This document shows positions 56,396 to 64,000 of a stretch of 64,000 nucleotides of DNA, in pieces. The notes beneath the pieces were generated by a model. That model saw only the letters and a list, made by a program, of their open reading frames with translations. It was not told the DNA's origin and made no database searches. The stretch is from Nitrospira sp. (lineage in GTDB: Bacteria > Nitrospirota > Nitrospiria > Nitrospirales > Nitrospiraceae), in assembly GCA_031315995.1 (NCBI GenBank), contig JALDRG010000006.1:214285-278284 (forward strand). The letters are read 5' to 3'. A program made the translations under genes and the position numbers. Position 1 is the stretch's first letter. The number at the start of each line of letters is the position of its first letter.

Positions 56396-57205
56396 GTGGG
56401 CCGCCCAGGATCTGATCCCAAATTGTCGATTCTGATCATGGGGGACGGGTATGCCGAGGCCGACATGAATGCCTATGGGTCACAGGTAACCAGCCAGGTT
56501 CTGGGCGCGTTGCGCCTGGATCAGCTGCTGTTGCATCAAGGCGCGCTCCGTGTCGTTCGTGCCGACTTGGTGTCGGTGGAGTCTGCGTTCGAGAGCGACT
56601 ACAACGCGAGGGGCACAATCATATCCGATGTGTTCAGATCCTCTCGGCTCGGTCTCATCCCCAACGACAGCTGGGACCGTTGTTGGTTCGATATGTCGAC
56701 GTTTACGGACGCGCGCATCGAAAAACTGCGTCTGCGGTTCGCTCCCGACGCCGATCATGTCATTGTGCTCGTCAAGTCGGACACGTGGGGTGGGTGCAGC
56801 TCGGTCGGCCCAGGCACCGGCTATTTTACGGAAGGCAGCGGAATGGCGACCGTCGCCCATGAGATGGGGCACAACCTGTTTGCCCTGGGCGATGAATACG
56901 TCAGCGATGCGGAGACGTTCACCGGCGTGAGCGGATACCCCAATACCTCGGAGACGCCGTCGGATTGGACCACGCTCAAATGGTTCGACCTCGTCGCCCC
57001 TAATACTCCGTTACCGACGAACGCGGCCCGTCCACCCGCCGGGTGGAATCGACGCACCAGCGTGGGCGCGTTTGAAGGGGCCGGGGGCTCCTATGCGACC
57101 GGACTCTTCCGGCCGGTGCTGGAATGCCGGATGAATCAAAACAATCCGCCCTGGTGTCCGGTCTGCGGGCGAAAGATTCTCTCCGACCTGGAGGTGTTCG
57201 AATGA
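56396..57205 (+). CDS. M64-type metallopeptidase
   Basis: Zinc peptidase related to IgA peptidase M64. The zinc motif HEMGH is at 155-159, followed by DEY at 166-168. GYFTEGSGMATVAHEMGHNL and the C-terminal CRMNQNNPPWCPVCGRKI are characteristic. I see no ribosome site before the GTG at 56396, no signal peptide, and the first conserved strand (SILIMGDGY) starts only ten residues in. These points suggest the peptidase was the C-terminal domain of the preceding propeller gene, now split off by the in-frame TGA. It overlaps the next start (ATGA). Confidence 0.82.
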   Translation: MGRPGSDPKLSILIMGDGYAEADMNAYGSQVTSQVLGALRLDQLLLHQGALRVVRADLVSVESAFESDYNARGTIISDVFRSSRLGLIPNDSWDRCWFDMSTFTDARIEKLRLRFAPDADHVIVLVKSDTWGGCSSVGPGTGYFTEGSGMATVAHEMGHNLFALGDEYVSDAETFTGVSGYPNTSETPSDWTTLKWFDLVAPNTPLPTNAARPPAGWNRRTSVGAFEGAGGSYATGLFRPVLECRMNQNNPPWCPVCGRKILSDLEVFE

Positions 57206-57912
57206 GCCCACACCCCCAATGGCGCGGGCAACGGCGCATTCGAGTCGCGCTCGAATTTACGGCGCGAGGAGTCCGCCTCGCCGGCATGAGGCCGCTGGAA
57301 GGGCCGGCCGTCCAACGGCCCGTTCTGGAGGGAAGTTATCTGGCTGAGGTCACGGTCGGTGGCACAACGGCCATCGTGCATTCGTTCAACGATCCGCGAT
57401 CGATTCGCGGGATTTCGCGGCCCCAGCAGCCGGGGCACAGCTTTACTCGCCTGAGCACGGCCATCGTCTATGTCGATGTGCCGATTGCCCACGAAGGCCC
57501 GCTGGGGGAGATCTCGATCAACGTGACGGATCTGTCGAAGCTGCGCCAACGGCCGGTCAATCTAGACGAGGTCCAAGCCCTGCTCGGCCGTGCGCCCAAA
57601 GGAGTCCGCGCGGCAGGACGCATTACGGATGAACAACTGCGGGCACATCCCGACTGGGGAGCATTGGGGCTCCCTGGTATTCCGTCAGCGCCACGCTTTG
57701 GCTTCTATGAAATTTATCGTGATCGAGGGAAACAGGTCCGGTGGCGCCTTCGTCACAGCGACGGGCGAATTGTGGCCGAGTGCGCCGAACCGTACCCAAG
57801 CCGTGCAGAGTGTGAAGCAGACCTCCGCTGGATGAAAGAAGCGGGCTCACGAGCGCCTGTCCGTTCGCTCGATATTCCATCTCCCCCGACGACCGCGAAA
57901 AAGCGGAAGTAG
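57202..57912 (+). CDS. Hypothetical protein with C-terminal DUF1508-like domain
   Basis: 236 residues from ATG 57202 with GAGG upstream, coupled to the peptidase by a four-base overlap. The N-terminal half is beta-rich (GSYLAEVTVGGTTAIVHSFN, then DPRSIRGISRPQQPGHSF), unrecognised. The middle is a linker, and residues about 170-215 (FGFYEIYRDRGKQVRWRLRH, ending RWMKE) fit DUF1508/YegP. It may be the partner, inhibitor or substrate of the peptidase (inference). Confidence 0.75.
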   Translation: MSPHPQWRGQRRIRVALEFTARGVRLAGMRPLEGPAVQRPVLEGSYLAEVTVGGTTAIVHSFNDPRSIRGISRPQQPGHSFTRLSTAIVYVDVPIAHEGPLGEISINVTDLSKLRQRPVNLDEVQALLGRAPKGVRAAGRITDEQLRAHPDWGALGLPGIPSAPRFGFYEIYRDRGKQVRWRLRHSDGRIVAECAEPYPSRAECEADLRWMKEAGSRAPVRSLDIPSPPTTAKKRK

Positions 57913-58240
57913 CTGTCTGGTGAACGTCCGGTGCCCCCGACGCAACCAAACCTCTTCGCCGAACGATCGAAGCTGTCGGACGCTGATACACTCTCGTGCC
58001 GGGCATTGCGGCGGGCGGTGACGTGGTGGAGCGCTCCTGGATATGCTGAGCAAAGCCGGCTGGCCGTGCCGCCTGCCCCACTGGTCAAAAGGCACAGTTC
58101 AAGATCTAACCCCCGACTTGCGTGATCGCTGCGGAGACCCCCTATTGCGACCCAACTCAACGCCCCCCAGCAGTTCTTAACCTTGTGATTGCGTAGAATC
58201 GTGCGCTCTATTGCACACAGAACTAAGCATGAGGTAACAC
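57913..58240. other. Intergenic, right copy of 34-bp repeat
   Basis: About 330 bases. No gene is seen. It holds the right copy of the repeat (58125-58158) and should hold the promoter of the antitoxin gene. Confidence 0.45.
58125..58158. repeat. 34-bp sequence, right copy
   Basis: Counterpart of 54916-54949 in the same orientation, 82 percent identical with transitions only. Confidence 0.5.
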
Positions 58241-58510
58241 ATGACAGTAGCGCATAAGAAAGAAGAAATCCTCAACGCATCTCGAGTCGCGCGGTCCTTC
58301 GGAAAAGTGCTGACCGATCTGAAGGCCCAGCATCGGCGGCGAGTGGTCGTCCTCAAAAACAATCAGGTGGAAGCCGTGATCGTGCCGGTGGATGACTATG
58401 AAAAGAGGGTGGAGGCGCTCGATCTCCTGGAGCACATAGAGATCCATCGCCTGGTCACGCAGCGGGCACGTAAGAAAGGGAAGAAACCAGCAAGGAGGGA
58501 TGTCCCATGA
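58241..58510 (+). CDS. Phd/YefM-type antitoxin, no toxin adjacent
   Basis: 89 residues. NASRVARSFGKVLTDLKAQH and VVLKNNQVEAVIVPVDDYEK are the Phd/YefM fold; the C-terminus is basic. These proteins bind DNA and a RelE/Doc-type toxin. Here the next gene overlaps by four bases but encodes a secreted protein of another kind, so the toxin is absent or replaced. ATG 58241 has GAGG upstream. Confidence 0.85.
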   Translation: MTVAHKKEEILNASRVARSFGKVLTDLKAQHRRRVVVLKNNQVEAVIVPVDDYEKRVEALDLLEHIEIHRLVTQRARKKGKKPARRDVP

Positions 58511-59328
58511 CCATACGAACGCTTGCGCCCCGTGTCGGGCTTCTGGTTGCGCTGAGTGCCGCGCTGCTGCTGCCGGCCTCCACACCGTGGGCCGGGACGG
58601 GTGCCGTGCGTCCGGGAAGCGGCTACACCATCGCCGGCCATCCATTGGATGACCGCGACCCGCAGTACACGGTGAACGACTATCGCACCTATGTCATCGC
58701 CGGCTGCGTACCGAAGCATCTGCCGATCAAGGGGCCCGTCGGTTCCGTGTGGGTGGCCTGTAACGATTTGGATTACGCGAAGGATAAGGTGGTCGAGAGC
58801 CGGTTCGTGTCCTGCCTCGAGATATTTTCGGGCGGCGTGCTGCAGGGGCTGTTCATCAAAGAGGTGAACAACCGCACGTGGGAATCGTTCCGGTTCTCCT
58901 GCCGGGAATTGCAAGCCGACGGCACGGTCGGGCCCCGGTGGGAGAAGAGTCCGTTCCTCTTCAATTACGAAAAAGAGGGCGACTTGTTCGAGACCACGGT
59001 CCCGACAAACCGCCTTTCCATCGGCCTGTACGAGGTCTACAACAAGCTGCAATTCCGGGAGAGTCTCCTGCAGGTGGGGCTGGAACATGCCACTGCGGAA
59101 GACATCCACGAGAACGGGTTGAATGGAAAAGATCCGCAATCCATCCAGGTCAGTCCCAGGGTGCCGGATGCATTCGGACTGGGAGGTATATCGGGCACGC
59201 AAAAGTGGAACTGTCCTCCGGGGATGGTGGTGACCGGCGCCGCCATCGGCCACGTGCCCGATAAGAAGGGAAAGCACACCCGGCCGGTCTATCTCCTCAT
59301 GGAGTGCCGGAAACTGTTTCACGGATAG
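58507..59328 (+). CDS. Hypothetical exported protein coupled to the antitoxin
   Basis: 273 residues. The signal peptide (GLLVALSAALLLPASTPWAG) is followed by a domain with several cysteines (VIAGCVPKHLPI, WVACNDLD, RFVSCLEI, RFSCREL, WNCPPGMVVTGAAIGHVPDK, MECRKLF). The Cys pattern suggests disulfide bonds in the periplasm or outside. The first and last parts look alike (GC..IxGxVPxxLP versus CPPGMVVTGAAIGHVP), perhaps an internal repeat. Not recognised. Starts inside the antitoxin stop (ATGA). Confidence 0.72.
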   Translation: MTIRTLAPRVGLLVALSAALLLPASTPWAGTGAVRPGSGYTIAGHPLDDRDPQYTVNDYRTYVIAGCVPKHLPIKGPVGSVWVACNDLDYAKDKVVESRFVSCLEIFSGGVLQGLFIKEVNNRTWESFRFSCRELQADGTVGPRWEKSPFLFNYEKEGDLFETTVPTNRLSIGLYEVYNKLQFRESLLQVGLEHATAEDIHENGLNGKDPQSIQVSPRVPDAFGLGGISGTQKWNCPPGMVVTGAAIGHVPDKKGKHTRPVYLLMECRKLFHG

Positions 59329-59592
59329 GGAAGAGTCGAAAGGGGAAATAGGGCCAGAGGACATGGTGCGAGGAATCTTTCCCCACATTTAACGTACTAC
59401 TGACGAATCTCCGTCACCGCGGCCCGAACCGGCCGGCCTTTGAATTCTGGACCGACACCCTCATCATTACACGATCAGGTTGCCAGGAGCGCTCGTCAAA
59501 CAATGACTCCCGCCCCCTTTCTTTGGCTATTGTGTTGATCTTGACACCCATGAAAGTATGAGGTATCCTCCGGCGGCTTGTCGGAGGGAGAT

Positions 59593-60537
59593 ATGGCAGA
59601 GAAAACTGCGTTTTCTAGGTGGCGTTTTTTATGGGACTGCGTCAACCCTTATCTCAGGCGTCTCCTACTGGGGTATACCGTGTTAGGGGCCATAACTTGG
59701 GTCCGTGATGAATTGTTGCCAATCCATTTCAGGGATCACCATTTATTAGATTTCCTTCCAAACTGGCCATGGCATTTATGGATTACGCTCTTGATGCTCA
59801 TCCTTGTCGTTTTGCTTGGAGAAGCCTTGTATCAACGGCATTGCTTGCTTGAGGCAACACAAAAGAAGTCAATTTATGAGGCCAGCGGACAGGAATATAG
59901 GCCTGTACCAAAGAGAGGATTCACGACATCCATAGTCATTCCATTGGCGCTCGTCCTTGTGGTTGCTTTCGTTTGGCTCACCTACAAACCCACGGCAGTG
60001 TCGACAAACGATCAAATTCATTCCGTCGCACAAATTAATCCATCAATTCCGGCACCTTCTCATGCCGTTCTTATAAGGTTCATGCCAGGAAACTTGCCTA
60101 TTATAGTAGATCCGCAGTCAGTCGCGTATGTGCTGCAATTAAACCCGAATATTACACGGTGGGCATGGGAGGTGCCTAATGGCGGAGGGAAGGCGCTTCA
60201 ATGGCCTAGCGATCTGAAAACTATAAAAGGCGGGCCGCCTGGAGACTCAATCTATGTCTGTGAAATAACCAATCATGAAGATAAAACATTGATGGATGTA
60301 ACGATCCCGTTCAGTGTTAGTTTCCATGAATTAGATATGGTTCCGGTGACGGTGAAGCATAACAAGAATGGAAGCGAATCGGTTACTATCCCTACACCTG
60401 GTCTAGATCATATCGTCGTGACACTTGGGCATCCAAAACATGCGAAAGATCTCACTGCGGCGCGAGATGGCGTACTTGTTAAAGCCTTCACTGCCATCGA
60501 TATCTATTCCGGCAGTTCCGCCAAAAGTAACCGCTAA
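59593..60537 (+). CDS. Hypothetical membrane protein, probably C-terminally frameshifted
   Basis: 314 residues from ATG 59593, preceded by GGAGGGAG. Helices near 22-40, 60-83 and 117-136, then a beta-rich domain (YVLQLNPNITRWAWEVPNGG and GDSIYVCEITNHEDKT). Base composition is clearly AT-richer than the surroundings, suggesting recent transfer. After GSSAKSNR the coding pattern continues in another frame (IYLVNRKANSFLKFTFPKEA) and then a third (RPQVNVTDVMPWF). The true protein was probably longer. Confidence 0.65.
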   Translation: MAEKTAFSRWRFLWDCVNPYLRRLLLGYTVLGAITWVRDELLPIHFRDHHLLDFLPNWPWHLWITLLMLILVVLLGEALYQRHCLLEATQKKSIYEASGQEYRPVPKRGFTTSIVIPLALVLVVAFVWLTYKPTAVSTNDQIHSVAQINPSIPAPSHAVLIRFMPGNLPIIVDPQSVAYVLQLNPNITRWAWEVPNGGGKALQWPSDLKTIKGGPPGDSIYVCEITNHEDKTLMDVTIPFSVSFHELDMVPVTVKHNKNGSESVTIPTPGLDHIVVTLGHPKHAKDLTAARDGVLVKAFTAIDIYSGSSAKSNR

Positions 60538-60861
60538 AATTTATCTAGTGAATCGTAAAGCAAATTCATTTCTGAAATTTACATTTCCCAAAGAGGCAAG
60601 AGCAATTGTGGCGGGGTCGGCGCAACGTGTGAGAATCGGAGCTAGTGCGTCCCCAGGTTAATGTTACTGATGTAATGCCGTGGTTTGGCTCCCACTACCT
60701 ACGCAAAATTCATTGGCATGGTGTACCTGATCACCCCACCTGGGGCATGTGGTTTCAATTTACTTTGGCCCTGCTTCGACTTTGGCCTCGGCTTATTAGC
60801 GGTGAGGTTCGTGCTGGCAGGATCAATGCGAATGCGATTGCTTTGATCGCCTCATCAAAGC
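60538..60861 (+). other. Probable out-of-frame tail of the preceding gene
   Basis: Holds the two downstream fragments of coding-like sequence described for the membrane protein, ending near 60690, then non-coding sequence leading to the insertion remnant. No independent gene is seen. Confidence 0.4.
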
Positions 60862-61871
60862 TTAACGGATGGAGCGAAATCGGTTTCGCTTTCGGCATAA
60901 GCCCTCCAATGGCAAACGCATTTGAACATTCTTCGCTCGATACCTCATCTGAGCTTGCCAGTCGGTGGTAACCAGCAGCTTGCTACCACCGCGTTGAAGA
61001 TATCGGTTCTTGCGATTGTTATGACGATACGAGAACTCAGCCAGATACAGCGGCAAATACGCCTTGCTGACATTGTGATAGGTGCCCATGACGCCACGCT
61101 TCAGCAAGCTCCAGAAGCTGTCCAGGTTCGCCGTGTGGATGTTCCCGCGCACATATTCACCCTGAGAATGATTCACGGTCTGATGCAGGAATTGCCGATT
61201 CAGGCGGGCATAGCCCGTATGTTCATCGGTCGCGACTAGCAATTTCTCTTGCGTCAACCGCCTTGCGAACAAATTACTTTCAATGTCACGCGGTCGGTGT
61301 TCTCAATGATTTCACAGACCACGTTGCCTTTGCGAGCAATCGCGCCGATCACTCCGATTTTACTGCCAGTGATACCTGCGGCAGAGGTTCGCTTGCTCCG
61401 GTGGCGTCTTGTCCTTGCCACCAATATAGGTTTCGCCCATCTCTACTTCGCCCATGAGTTTGGAAAATCTGCCGTCTTTCATGGCTGCGCGGATGCGGTG
61501 GCACATATACCAGGCGGTACGATAGTCACCGCTGCCGATCTGTCGATGGATCTGCAAAGCGCTGATACCCTTTTTGCTCTGCGTCATGAGGTAAATCACC
61601 TCGAACCAGAGCGCAGATCGTAGTTAGTATTCTCAAATACAGTTTTAGAGATCACAGAGAAGCGATAGCCATTGCGTCCACCGCAATCCTTTCCCTTGCA
61701 GACCCAATGAAAGGGCTTGGACTTGAGCGCATACACCTTGGCATTCTGACAGCGAGGGCAGTTAACGCCATCCGGCCAGCGCATATCTCGAAGAAACGTC
61801 TTGCAGGCTTCTTCAGTAGGAAAGCGGGCCGTCAGTTGCGCCAGGGTCATGGTGGGCTTGGTCGTTTTCAT
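60862..61871 (-). pseudogene. IS1595-family transposase remnant
   Basis: Reads from MKTTKPTMTLAQLTARFPTE with a zinc-ribbon (CPRC and CKGKDCGGRNG) through NYDLR, then shifts frame (near 61610) into VIYLMTQSKKGISALQIHRQ. After GGKDK (near 61420) it shifts again to KIGVIGAIARKGNVVC and later to LLVATDEHTGYARLNRQFLH. The first catalytic Asp of the family (VEVDETYIGG) is Gly here (VEMGETYIGG). With several frameshifts plus a lost catalytic residue, the element is dead. End repeats were not found. Confidence 0.82.
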
Positions 61872-61979
61872 CGTCATTCCTCCCGTCTGATGACCGGAGT
61901 ATAACGATTTCACGGATGAGTGTCAAGTTCAACATAATAGCCCTTTCTTTCCGCTTGCCATTTTCACCGAAATGCGCAC

Positions 61980-62762
61980 TCAACAGGGTCCTGCCCAACC
62001 CCGTGGACAAGCAGGTCTCATCGGGCGGCCGTATTGGTCCATACCAATACCAGGTCCGTACATATCAGGCTGCACACGAAGAAAAGGATCAAACACTCTT
62101 GGCCCAGCTGTATCAGGTTTCCAAATGAAGGGCCTACCTGTCGCATCTGCATTAACGCCAGGACCATAAGCATCCGGTCTGTAGGGAGCAAAAATTTGAC
62201 TACTGGCCGACTCATCAATCCATGCTCCGCTCGCTTCGCTGTCAGGATCAGAATTACGTCCTTCCTCCATCGCTACTACCTTTTCAGCAAGTGTTTTCAT
62301 ATCAATGGACGGATCGAGAGACTTCAAAAGCTTCATTCGATCTGCTCGTGCCTTAAGGCGGTGCCAGTGGTTATGCGGCATTCGCCCATAGGAAGAAGAG
62401 AAAAATCCTGGGTCAGGAGATTCCCTTAACCCGGTGACTTTTTCAACGAGCTTTACGGTATCTAAATCTTTACCATCATGATTTCGATAGGCGAGATTGA
62501 ACTCCACAAGGAGTCGGTACCAATCAGCAATCGCCTTAAGAGTCTGCCATTGCTCATATTCCTCTCTTTCACCGGCAGAGGAAAAGAACCCAGGCACCTC
62601 AGGTTCCGAATGCCCTGTCACTTTTTGTACAAGACTCGCTGTACTTAGTTCGTCCTGTGGCGTCACCATTACTTCACGACTATTCTTTGATATACCAGAA
62701 TCCTCCACGCAGCCTGTTATGTGAATGGCCAGAAAGAAAAAGATGGGCAGGAAAACGCTCAT
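61980..62762 (-). CDS. Repeat-containing lipoprotein
   Basis: 260 residues from ATG 62762; the frame opens six codons earlier. The signal peptide FLPIFFFLAIHITGC has a lipobox. Two 45-residue helical repeats follow (LVQKVTGHSEPEVPGFFSSA and LVEKVTGLRESPDPGFFSSS, each ending with a LKA-AD pattern) and a third partial one (LAEKVVAMEEG). The C-terminus has paired motifs PDAYGPGVNADATGRPF and PDMYGPGIGMDQYGRPM. Function unknown; probably outer-membrane associated. Confidence 0.72.
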   Translation of the reverse strand: MSVFLPIFFFLAIHITGCVEDSGISKNSREVMVTPQDELSTASLVQKVTGHSEPEVPGFFSSAGEREEYEQWQTLKAIADWYRLLVEFNLAYRNHDGKDLDTVKLVEKVTGLRESPDPGFFSSSYGRMPHNHWHRLKARADRMKLLKSLDPSIDMKTLAEKVVAMEEGRNSDPDSEASGAWIDESASSQIFAPYRPDAYGPGVNADATGRPFIWKPDTAGPRVFDPFLRVQPDMYGPGIGMDQYGRPMRPACPRGWAGPC

Positions 62763-63304
62763 GGCGTCTCTTTGCGGCAAGTATCTTGGAACGGAACTCT
62801 ACAGCAGAGTCCTACCTAACCAAATGCCTTTGGCCTGCTGCCGGTTTGATTAACACCACCCTACGCTAATTCCGCCTGCCGTTCGAATTCCATCTAAGGA
62901 TCTTTCTAAGGAAAAGATTTTCCTTAAGGAACCGTCCAATGCTGTTCTTTGGCATGTCATCGACGCCTGCGCACAGGCTCGATTCATCCCGTATGGAAGG
63001 CATATGGAAGCTGTACGATCGGTCTTCCATCTACCCCGCCCTAATCCGAATCGGCTCTGACGACACGAGCATTTTTCCCTTCCCATGTCTACGAGAAGCG
63101 GGAATAGAGGCTGCGGATTTTCCACCAAGCCGGCGGCTCTGTCAAATAAATGCTACAGACACTGGTTCGGCTTCCAGACGATGACGACTCGTACTAAAGC
63201 TAGTGTGTACTTGCCTCTTCAACTAGGGCTCCTCCTAGGGTCGGCCCTGGCCCTCGATGTGGTAATTCATACTTGTACACGTCGGGCGAATCCAGGAGGC
63301 CTTT
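62763..63304. other. Intergenic with palindrome
   Basis: About 540 bases between divergent lipoprotein genes. Short frames exist but none has support. It contains the palindrome at 62907-62926. Confidence 0.45.
62907..62926. promoter_or_regulatory. Perfect 20-bp palindrome, operator-like
   Basis: TAAGGAAAA and TTTTCCTTA are exact inverted repeats around GA. It lies between two divergent lipoprotein genes, so it could be an operator or an AT-rich hairpin. Confidence 0.4.
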
Positions 63305-63784
63305 ATGATGACCACACGCTTAGCCCTCATCCCCGGATTGCTCCTCACTCTCGGCGGCTGTATGACCGACGCCACCGTCGAGTTGACGAAGGCGCCCTTT
63401 GACGCAACCACCCAACTCACTGACGGCACATCCGGGGCTACCAGAGAGTTTCTTGATCCGACGACCGAGTTTACGTCGAGTACCACACCCGGCTCGTTAG
63501 CGGAGGGCCGTCTGCTCAGGGCCAAACAAAAGGCCACCGCTTTCGCAATGCATACCCACGAAAACCTCCGCACGGATATCGCCCGCGGCCAGGGAGAATA
63601 TCTTGCGTCGTTGGCCACCCTCACCGGCGTCTCAACCGATCAGTGGACGGACCTCCGGAACAGCATGAGAAATTCTTATCCCGCCCTTTTCGATGAGCAG
63701 ATCTCACTGGCGCAATCCAGCGAGCGAGTCGTCGAGATAGCCTGGGCACGCGGGTATGGCATGCACGCGCCTGCTGATCGATGA
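63305..63784 (+). CDS. DUF3015-like lipoprotein
   Basis: 159 residues; AGGAGG before the ATG at 63305 (a second ATG follows). The signal peptide LALIPGLLLTLGGC has a lipobox. The mature part has THENLRTDIARGQGEYLASL, resembling the DUF3015 signature. Function unknown. It may be expressed with sequence beyond the window. Confidence 0.75.
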   Translation: MMTTRLALIPGLLLTLGGCMTDATVELTKAPFDATTQLTDGTSGATREFLDPTTEFTSSTTPGSLAEGRLLRAKQKATAFAMHTHENLRTDIARGQGEYLASLATLTGVSTDQWTDLRNSMRNSYPALFDEQISLAQSSERVVEIAWARGYGMHAPADR

Positions 63785-64000
63785 GTAACTTGACGCCTAT
63801 TCTACCCAGCTGACGCCTCCCCGAACCGTGCCGTCGGTTTCACTCCGGCACGGATAAATACACGTATTCCCTCCCTATCAGCGGTTGACAGGTGCGGGCG
63901 AGCGGCGTAGGTTTCCGAATCGTTCCGCCGCATCAGGCGGTCACCCACACAGACCTACTTCGGCAGCCCATGAGTTTCACAAAACTCAATGCTCGCATCA
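63785..64000. other. Right window edge with hairpin, no gene
   Basis: No gene seen. CCGTGCC (63826-63832) and GGCACGG (63847-63853) form a 7-bp stem with a 14-base loop. On the - strand it reads CCGTGCC, a loop with GTGAAAC, then GGCACGGTTCGGGGAGG, a layout recalling group II intron domain V, but the conserved AGC triad is not there. Confidence 0.3.

Noticed and set aside
55273..56466. Long open frame (397 codons) on the - strand under the propeller
   Set aside because: It is the antisense shadow of a GC-rich repetitive sequence; the + strand carries clear repeat units and domain motifs.

Overview
The window looks like a chromosomal segment of a Gram-negative, GC-rich bacterium. I infer a Nitrospira-like member of the Nitrospirota from three things: the mix of housekeeping genes with a multihaem NapC/NirT-type cytochrome, an exopolysaccharide locus resembling the XrtA/PEP-CTERM type, and many small lipoproteins. 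The taxonomic label is an inference; no rRNA gene lies in the window and I saw no tRNA gene.

Left part (1-9512, + strand): a cut-off hypothetical gene, a Do-type periplasmic protease, tatC, an Mrp/Nbp35-like Fe-S ATPase, the molybdenum-cofactor genes moeA and mobB, a hexahaem cytochrome c, an ABC exporter (ATPase, a small membrane protein with a CxxCH tail, permease) and a 2-oxoglutarate oxygenase. This run suggests export and maturation of redox proteins. Next (9643-20603, - strand) come a cupin regulator, a Wzt/Wzm polysaccharide ABC exporter and a compact exopolysaccharide operon: two Wza-like proteins, an outer-membrane protein, a chain-length regulator/tyrosine kinase, a priming sugar transferase and a deacetylase. 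A LuxR-type regulator diverges from it.

Accessory patch (21970-27762): two IS3-family elements, each with a disabling lesion, abut a phosphonate pair (PEP mutase fused to a nucleotidyltransferase, and phosphonopyruvate decarboxylase). The expected transaminase is not in the window. The core block (28489-54656) holds glycogen synthase, recO, mgtE, era, ftsB, eno, gatB, gatA, panD, gatC, glmS and glmU on the - strand. On the + strand it holds tmk, holB, metG, ftsH, a CDF metal exporter and a COG0523 GTPase, followed by a - strand PAP2 phosphatase.

Right part (54657-64000) is decaying accessory DNA. The most striking item is a seven-repeat beta-propeller, broken by frameshifts, that reads in frame through a single TGA into an M64-type metallopeptidase. 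The peptidase overlaps a DUF1508-tailed protein, and the module sits between two diverged copies of a 34-bp sequence. Further right are a Phd/YefM antitoxin without a toxin, coupled to a secreted protein; a frameshifted membrane-protein gene; a dead IS1595-like element; two small lipoprotein genes; and a hairpin at the right edge faintly like group II intron domain V.
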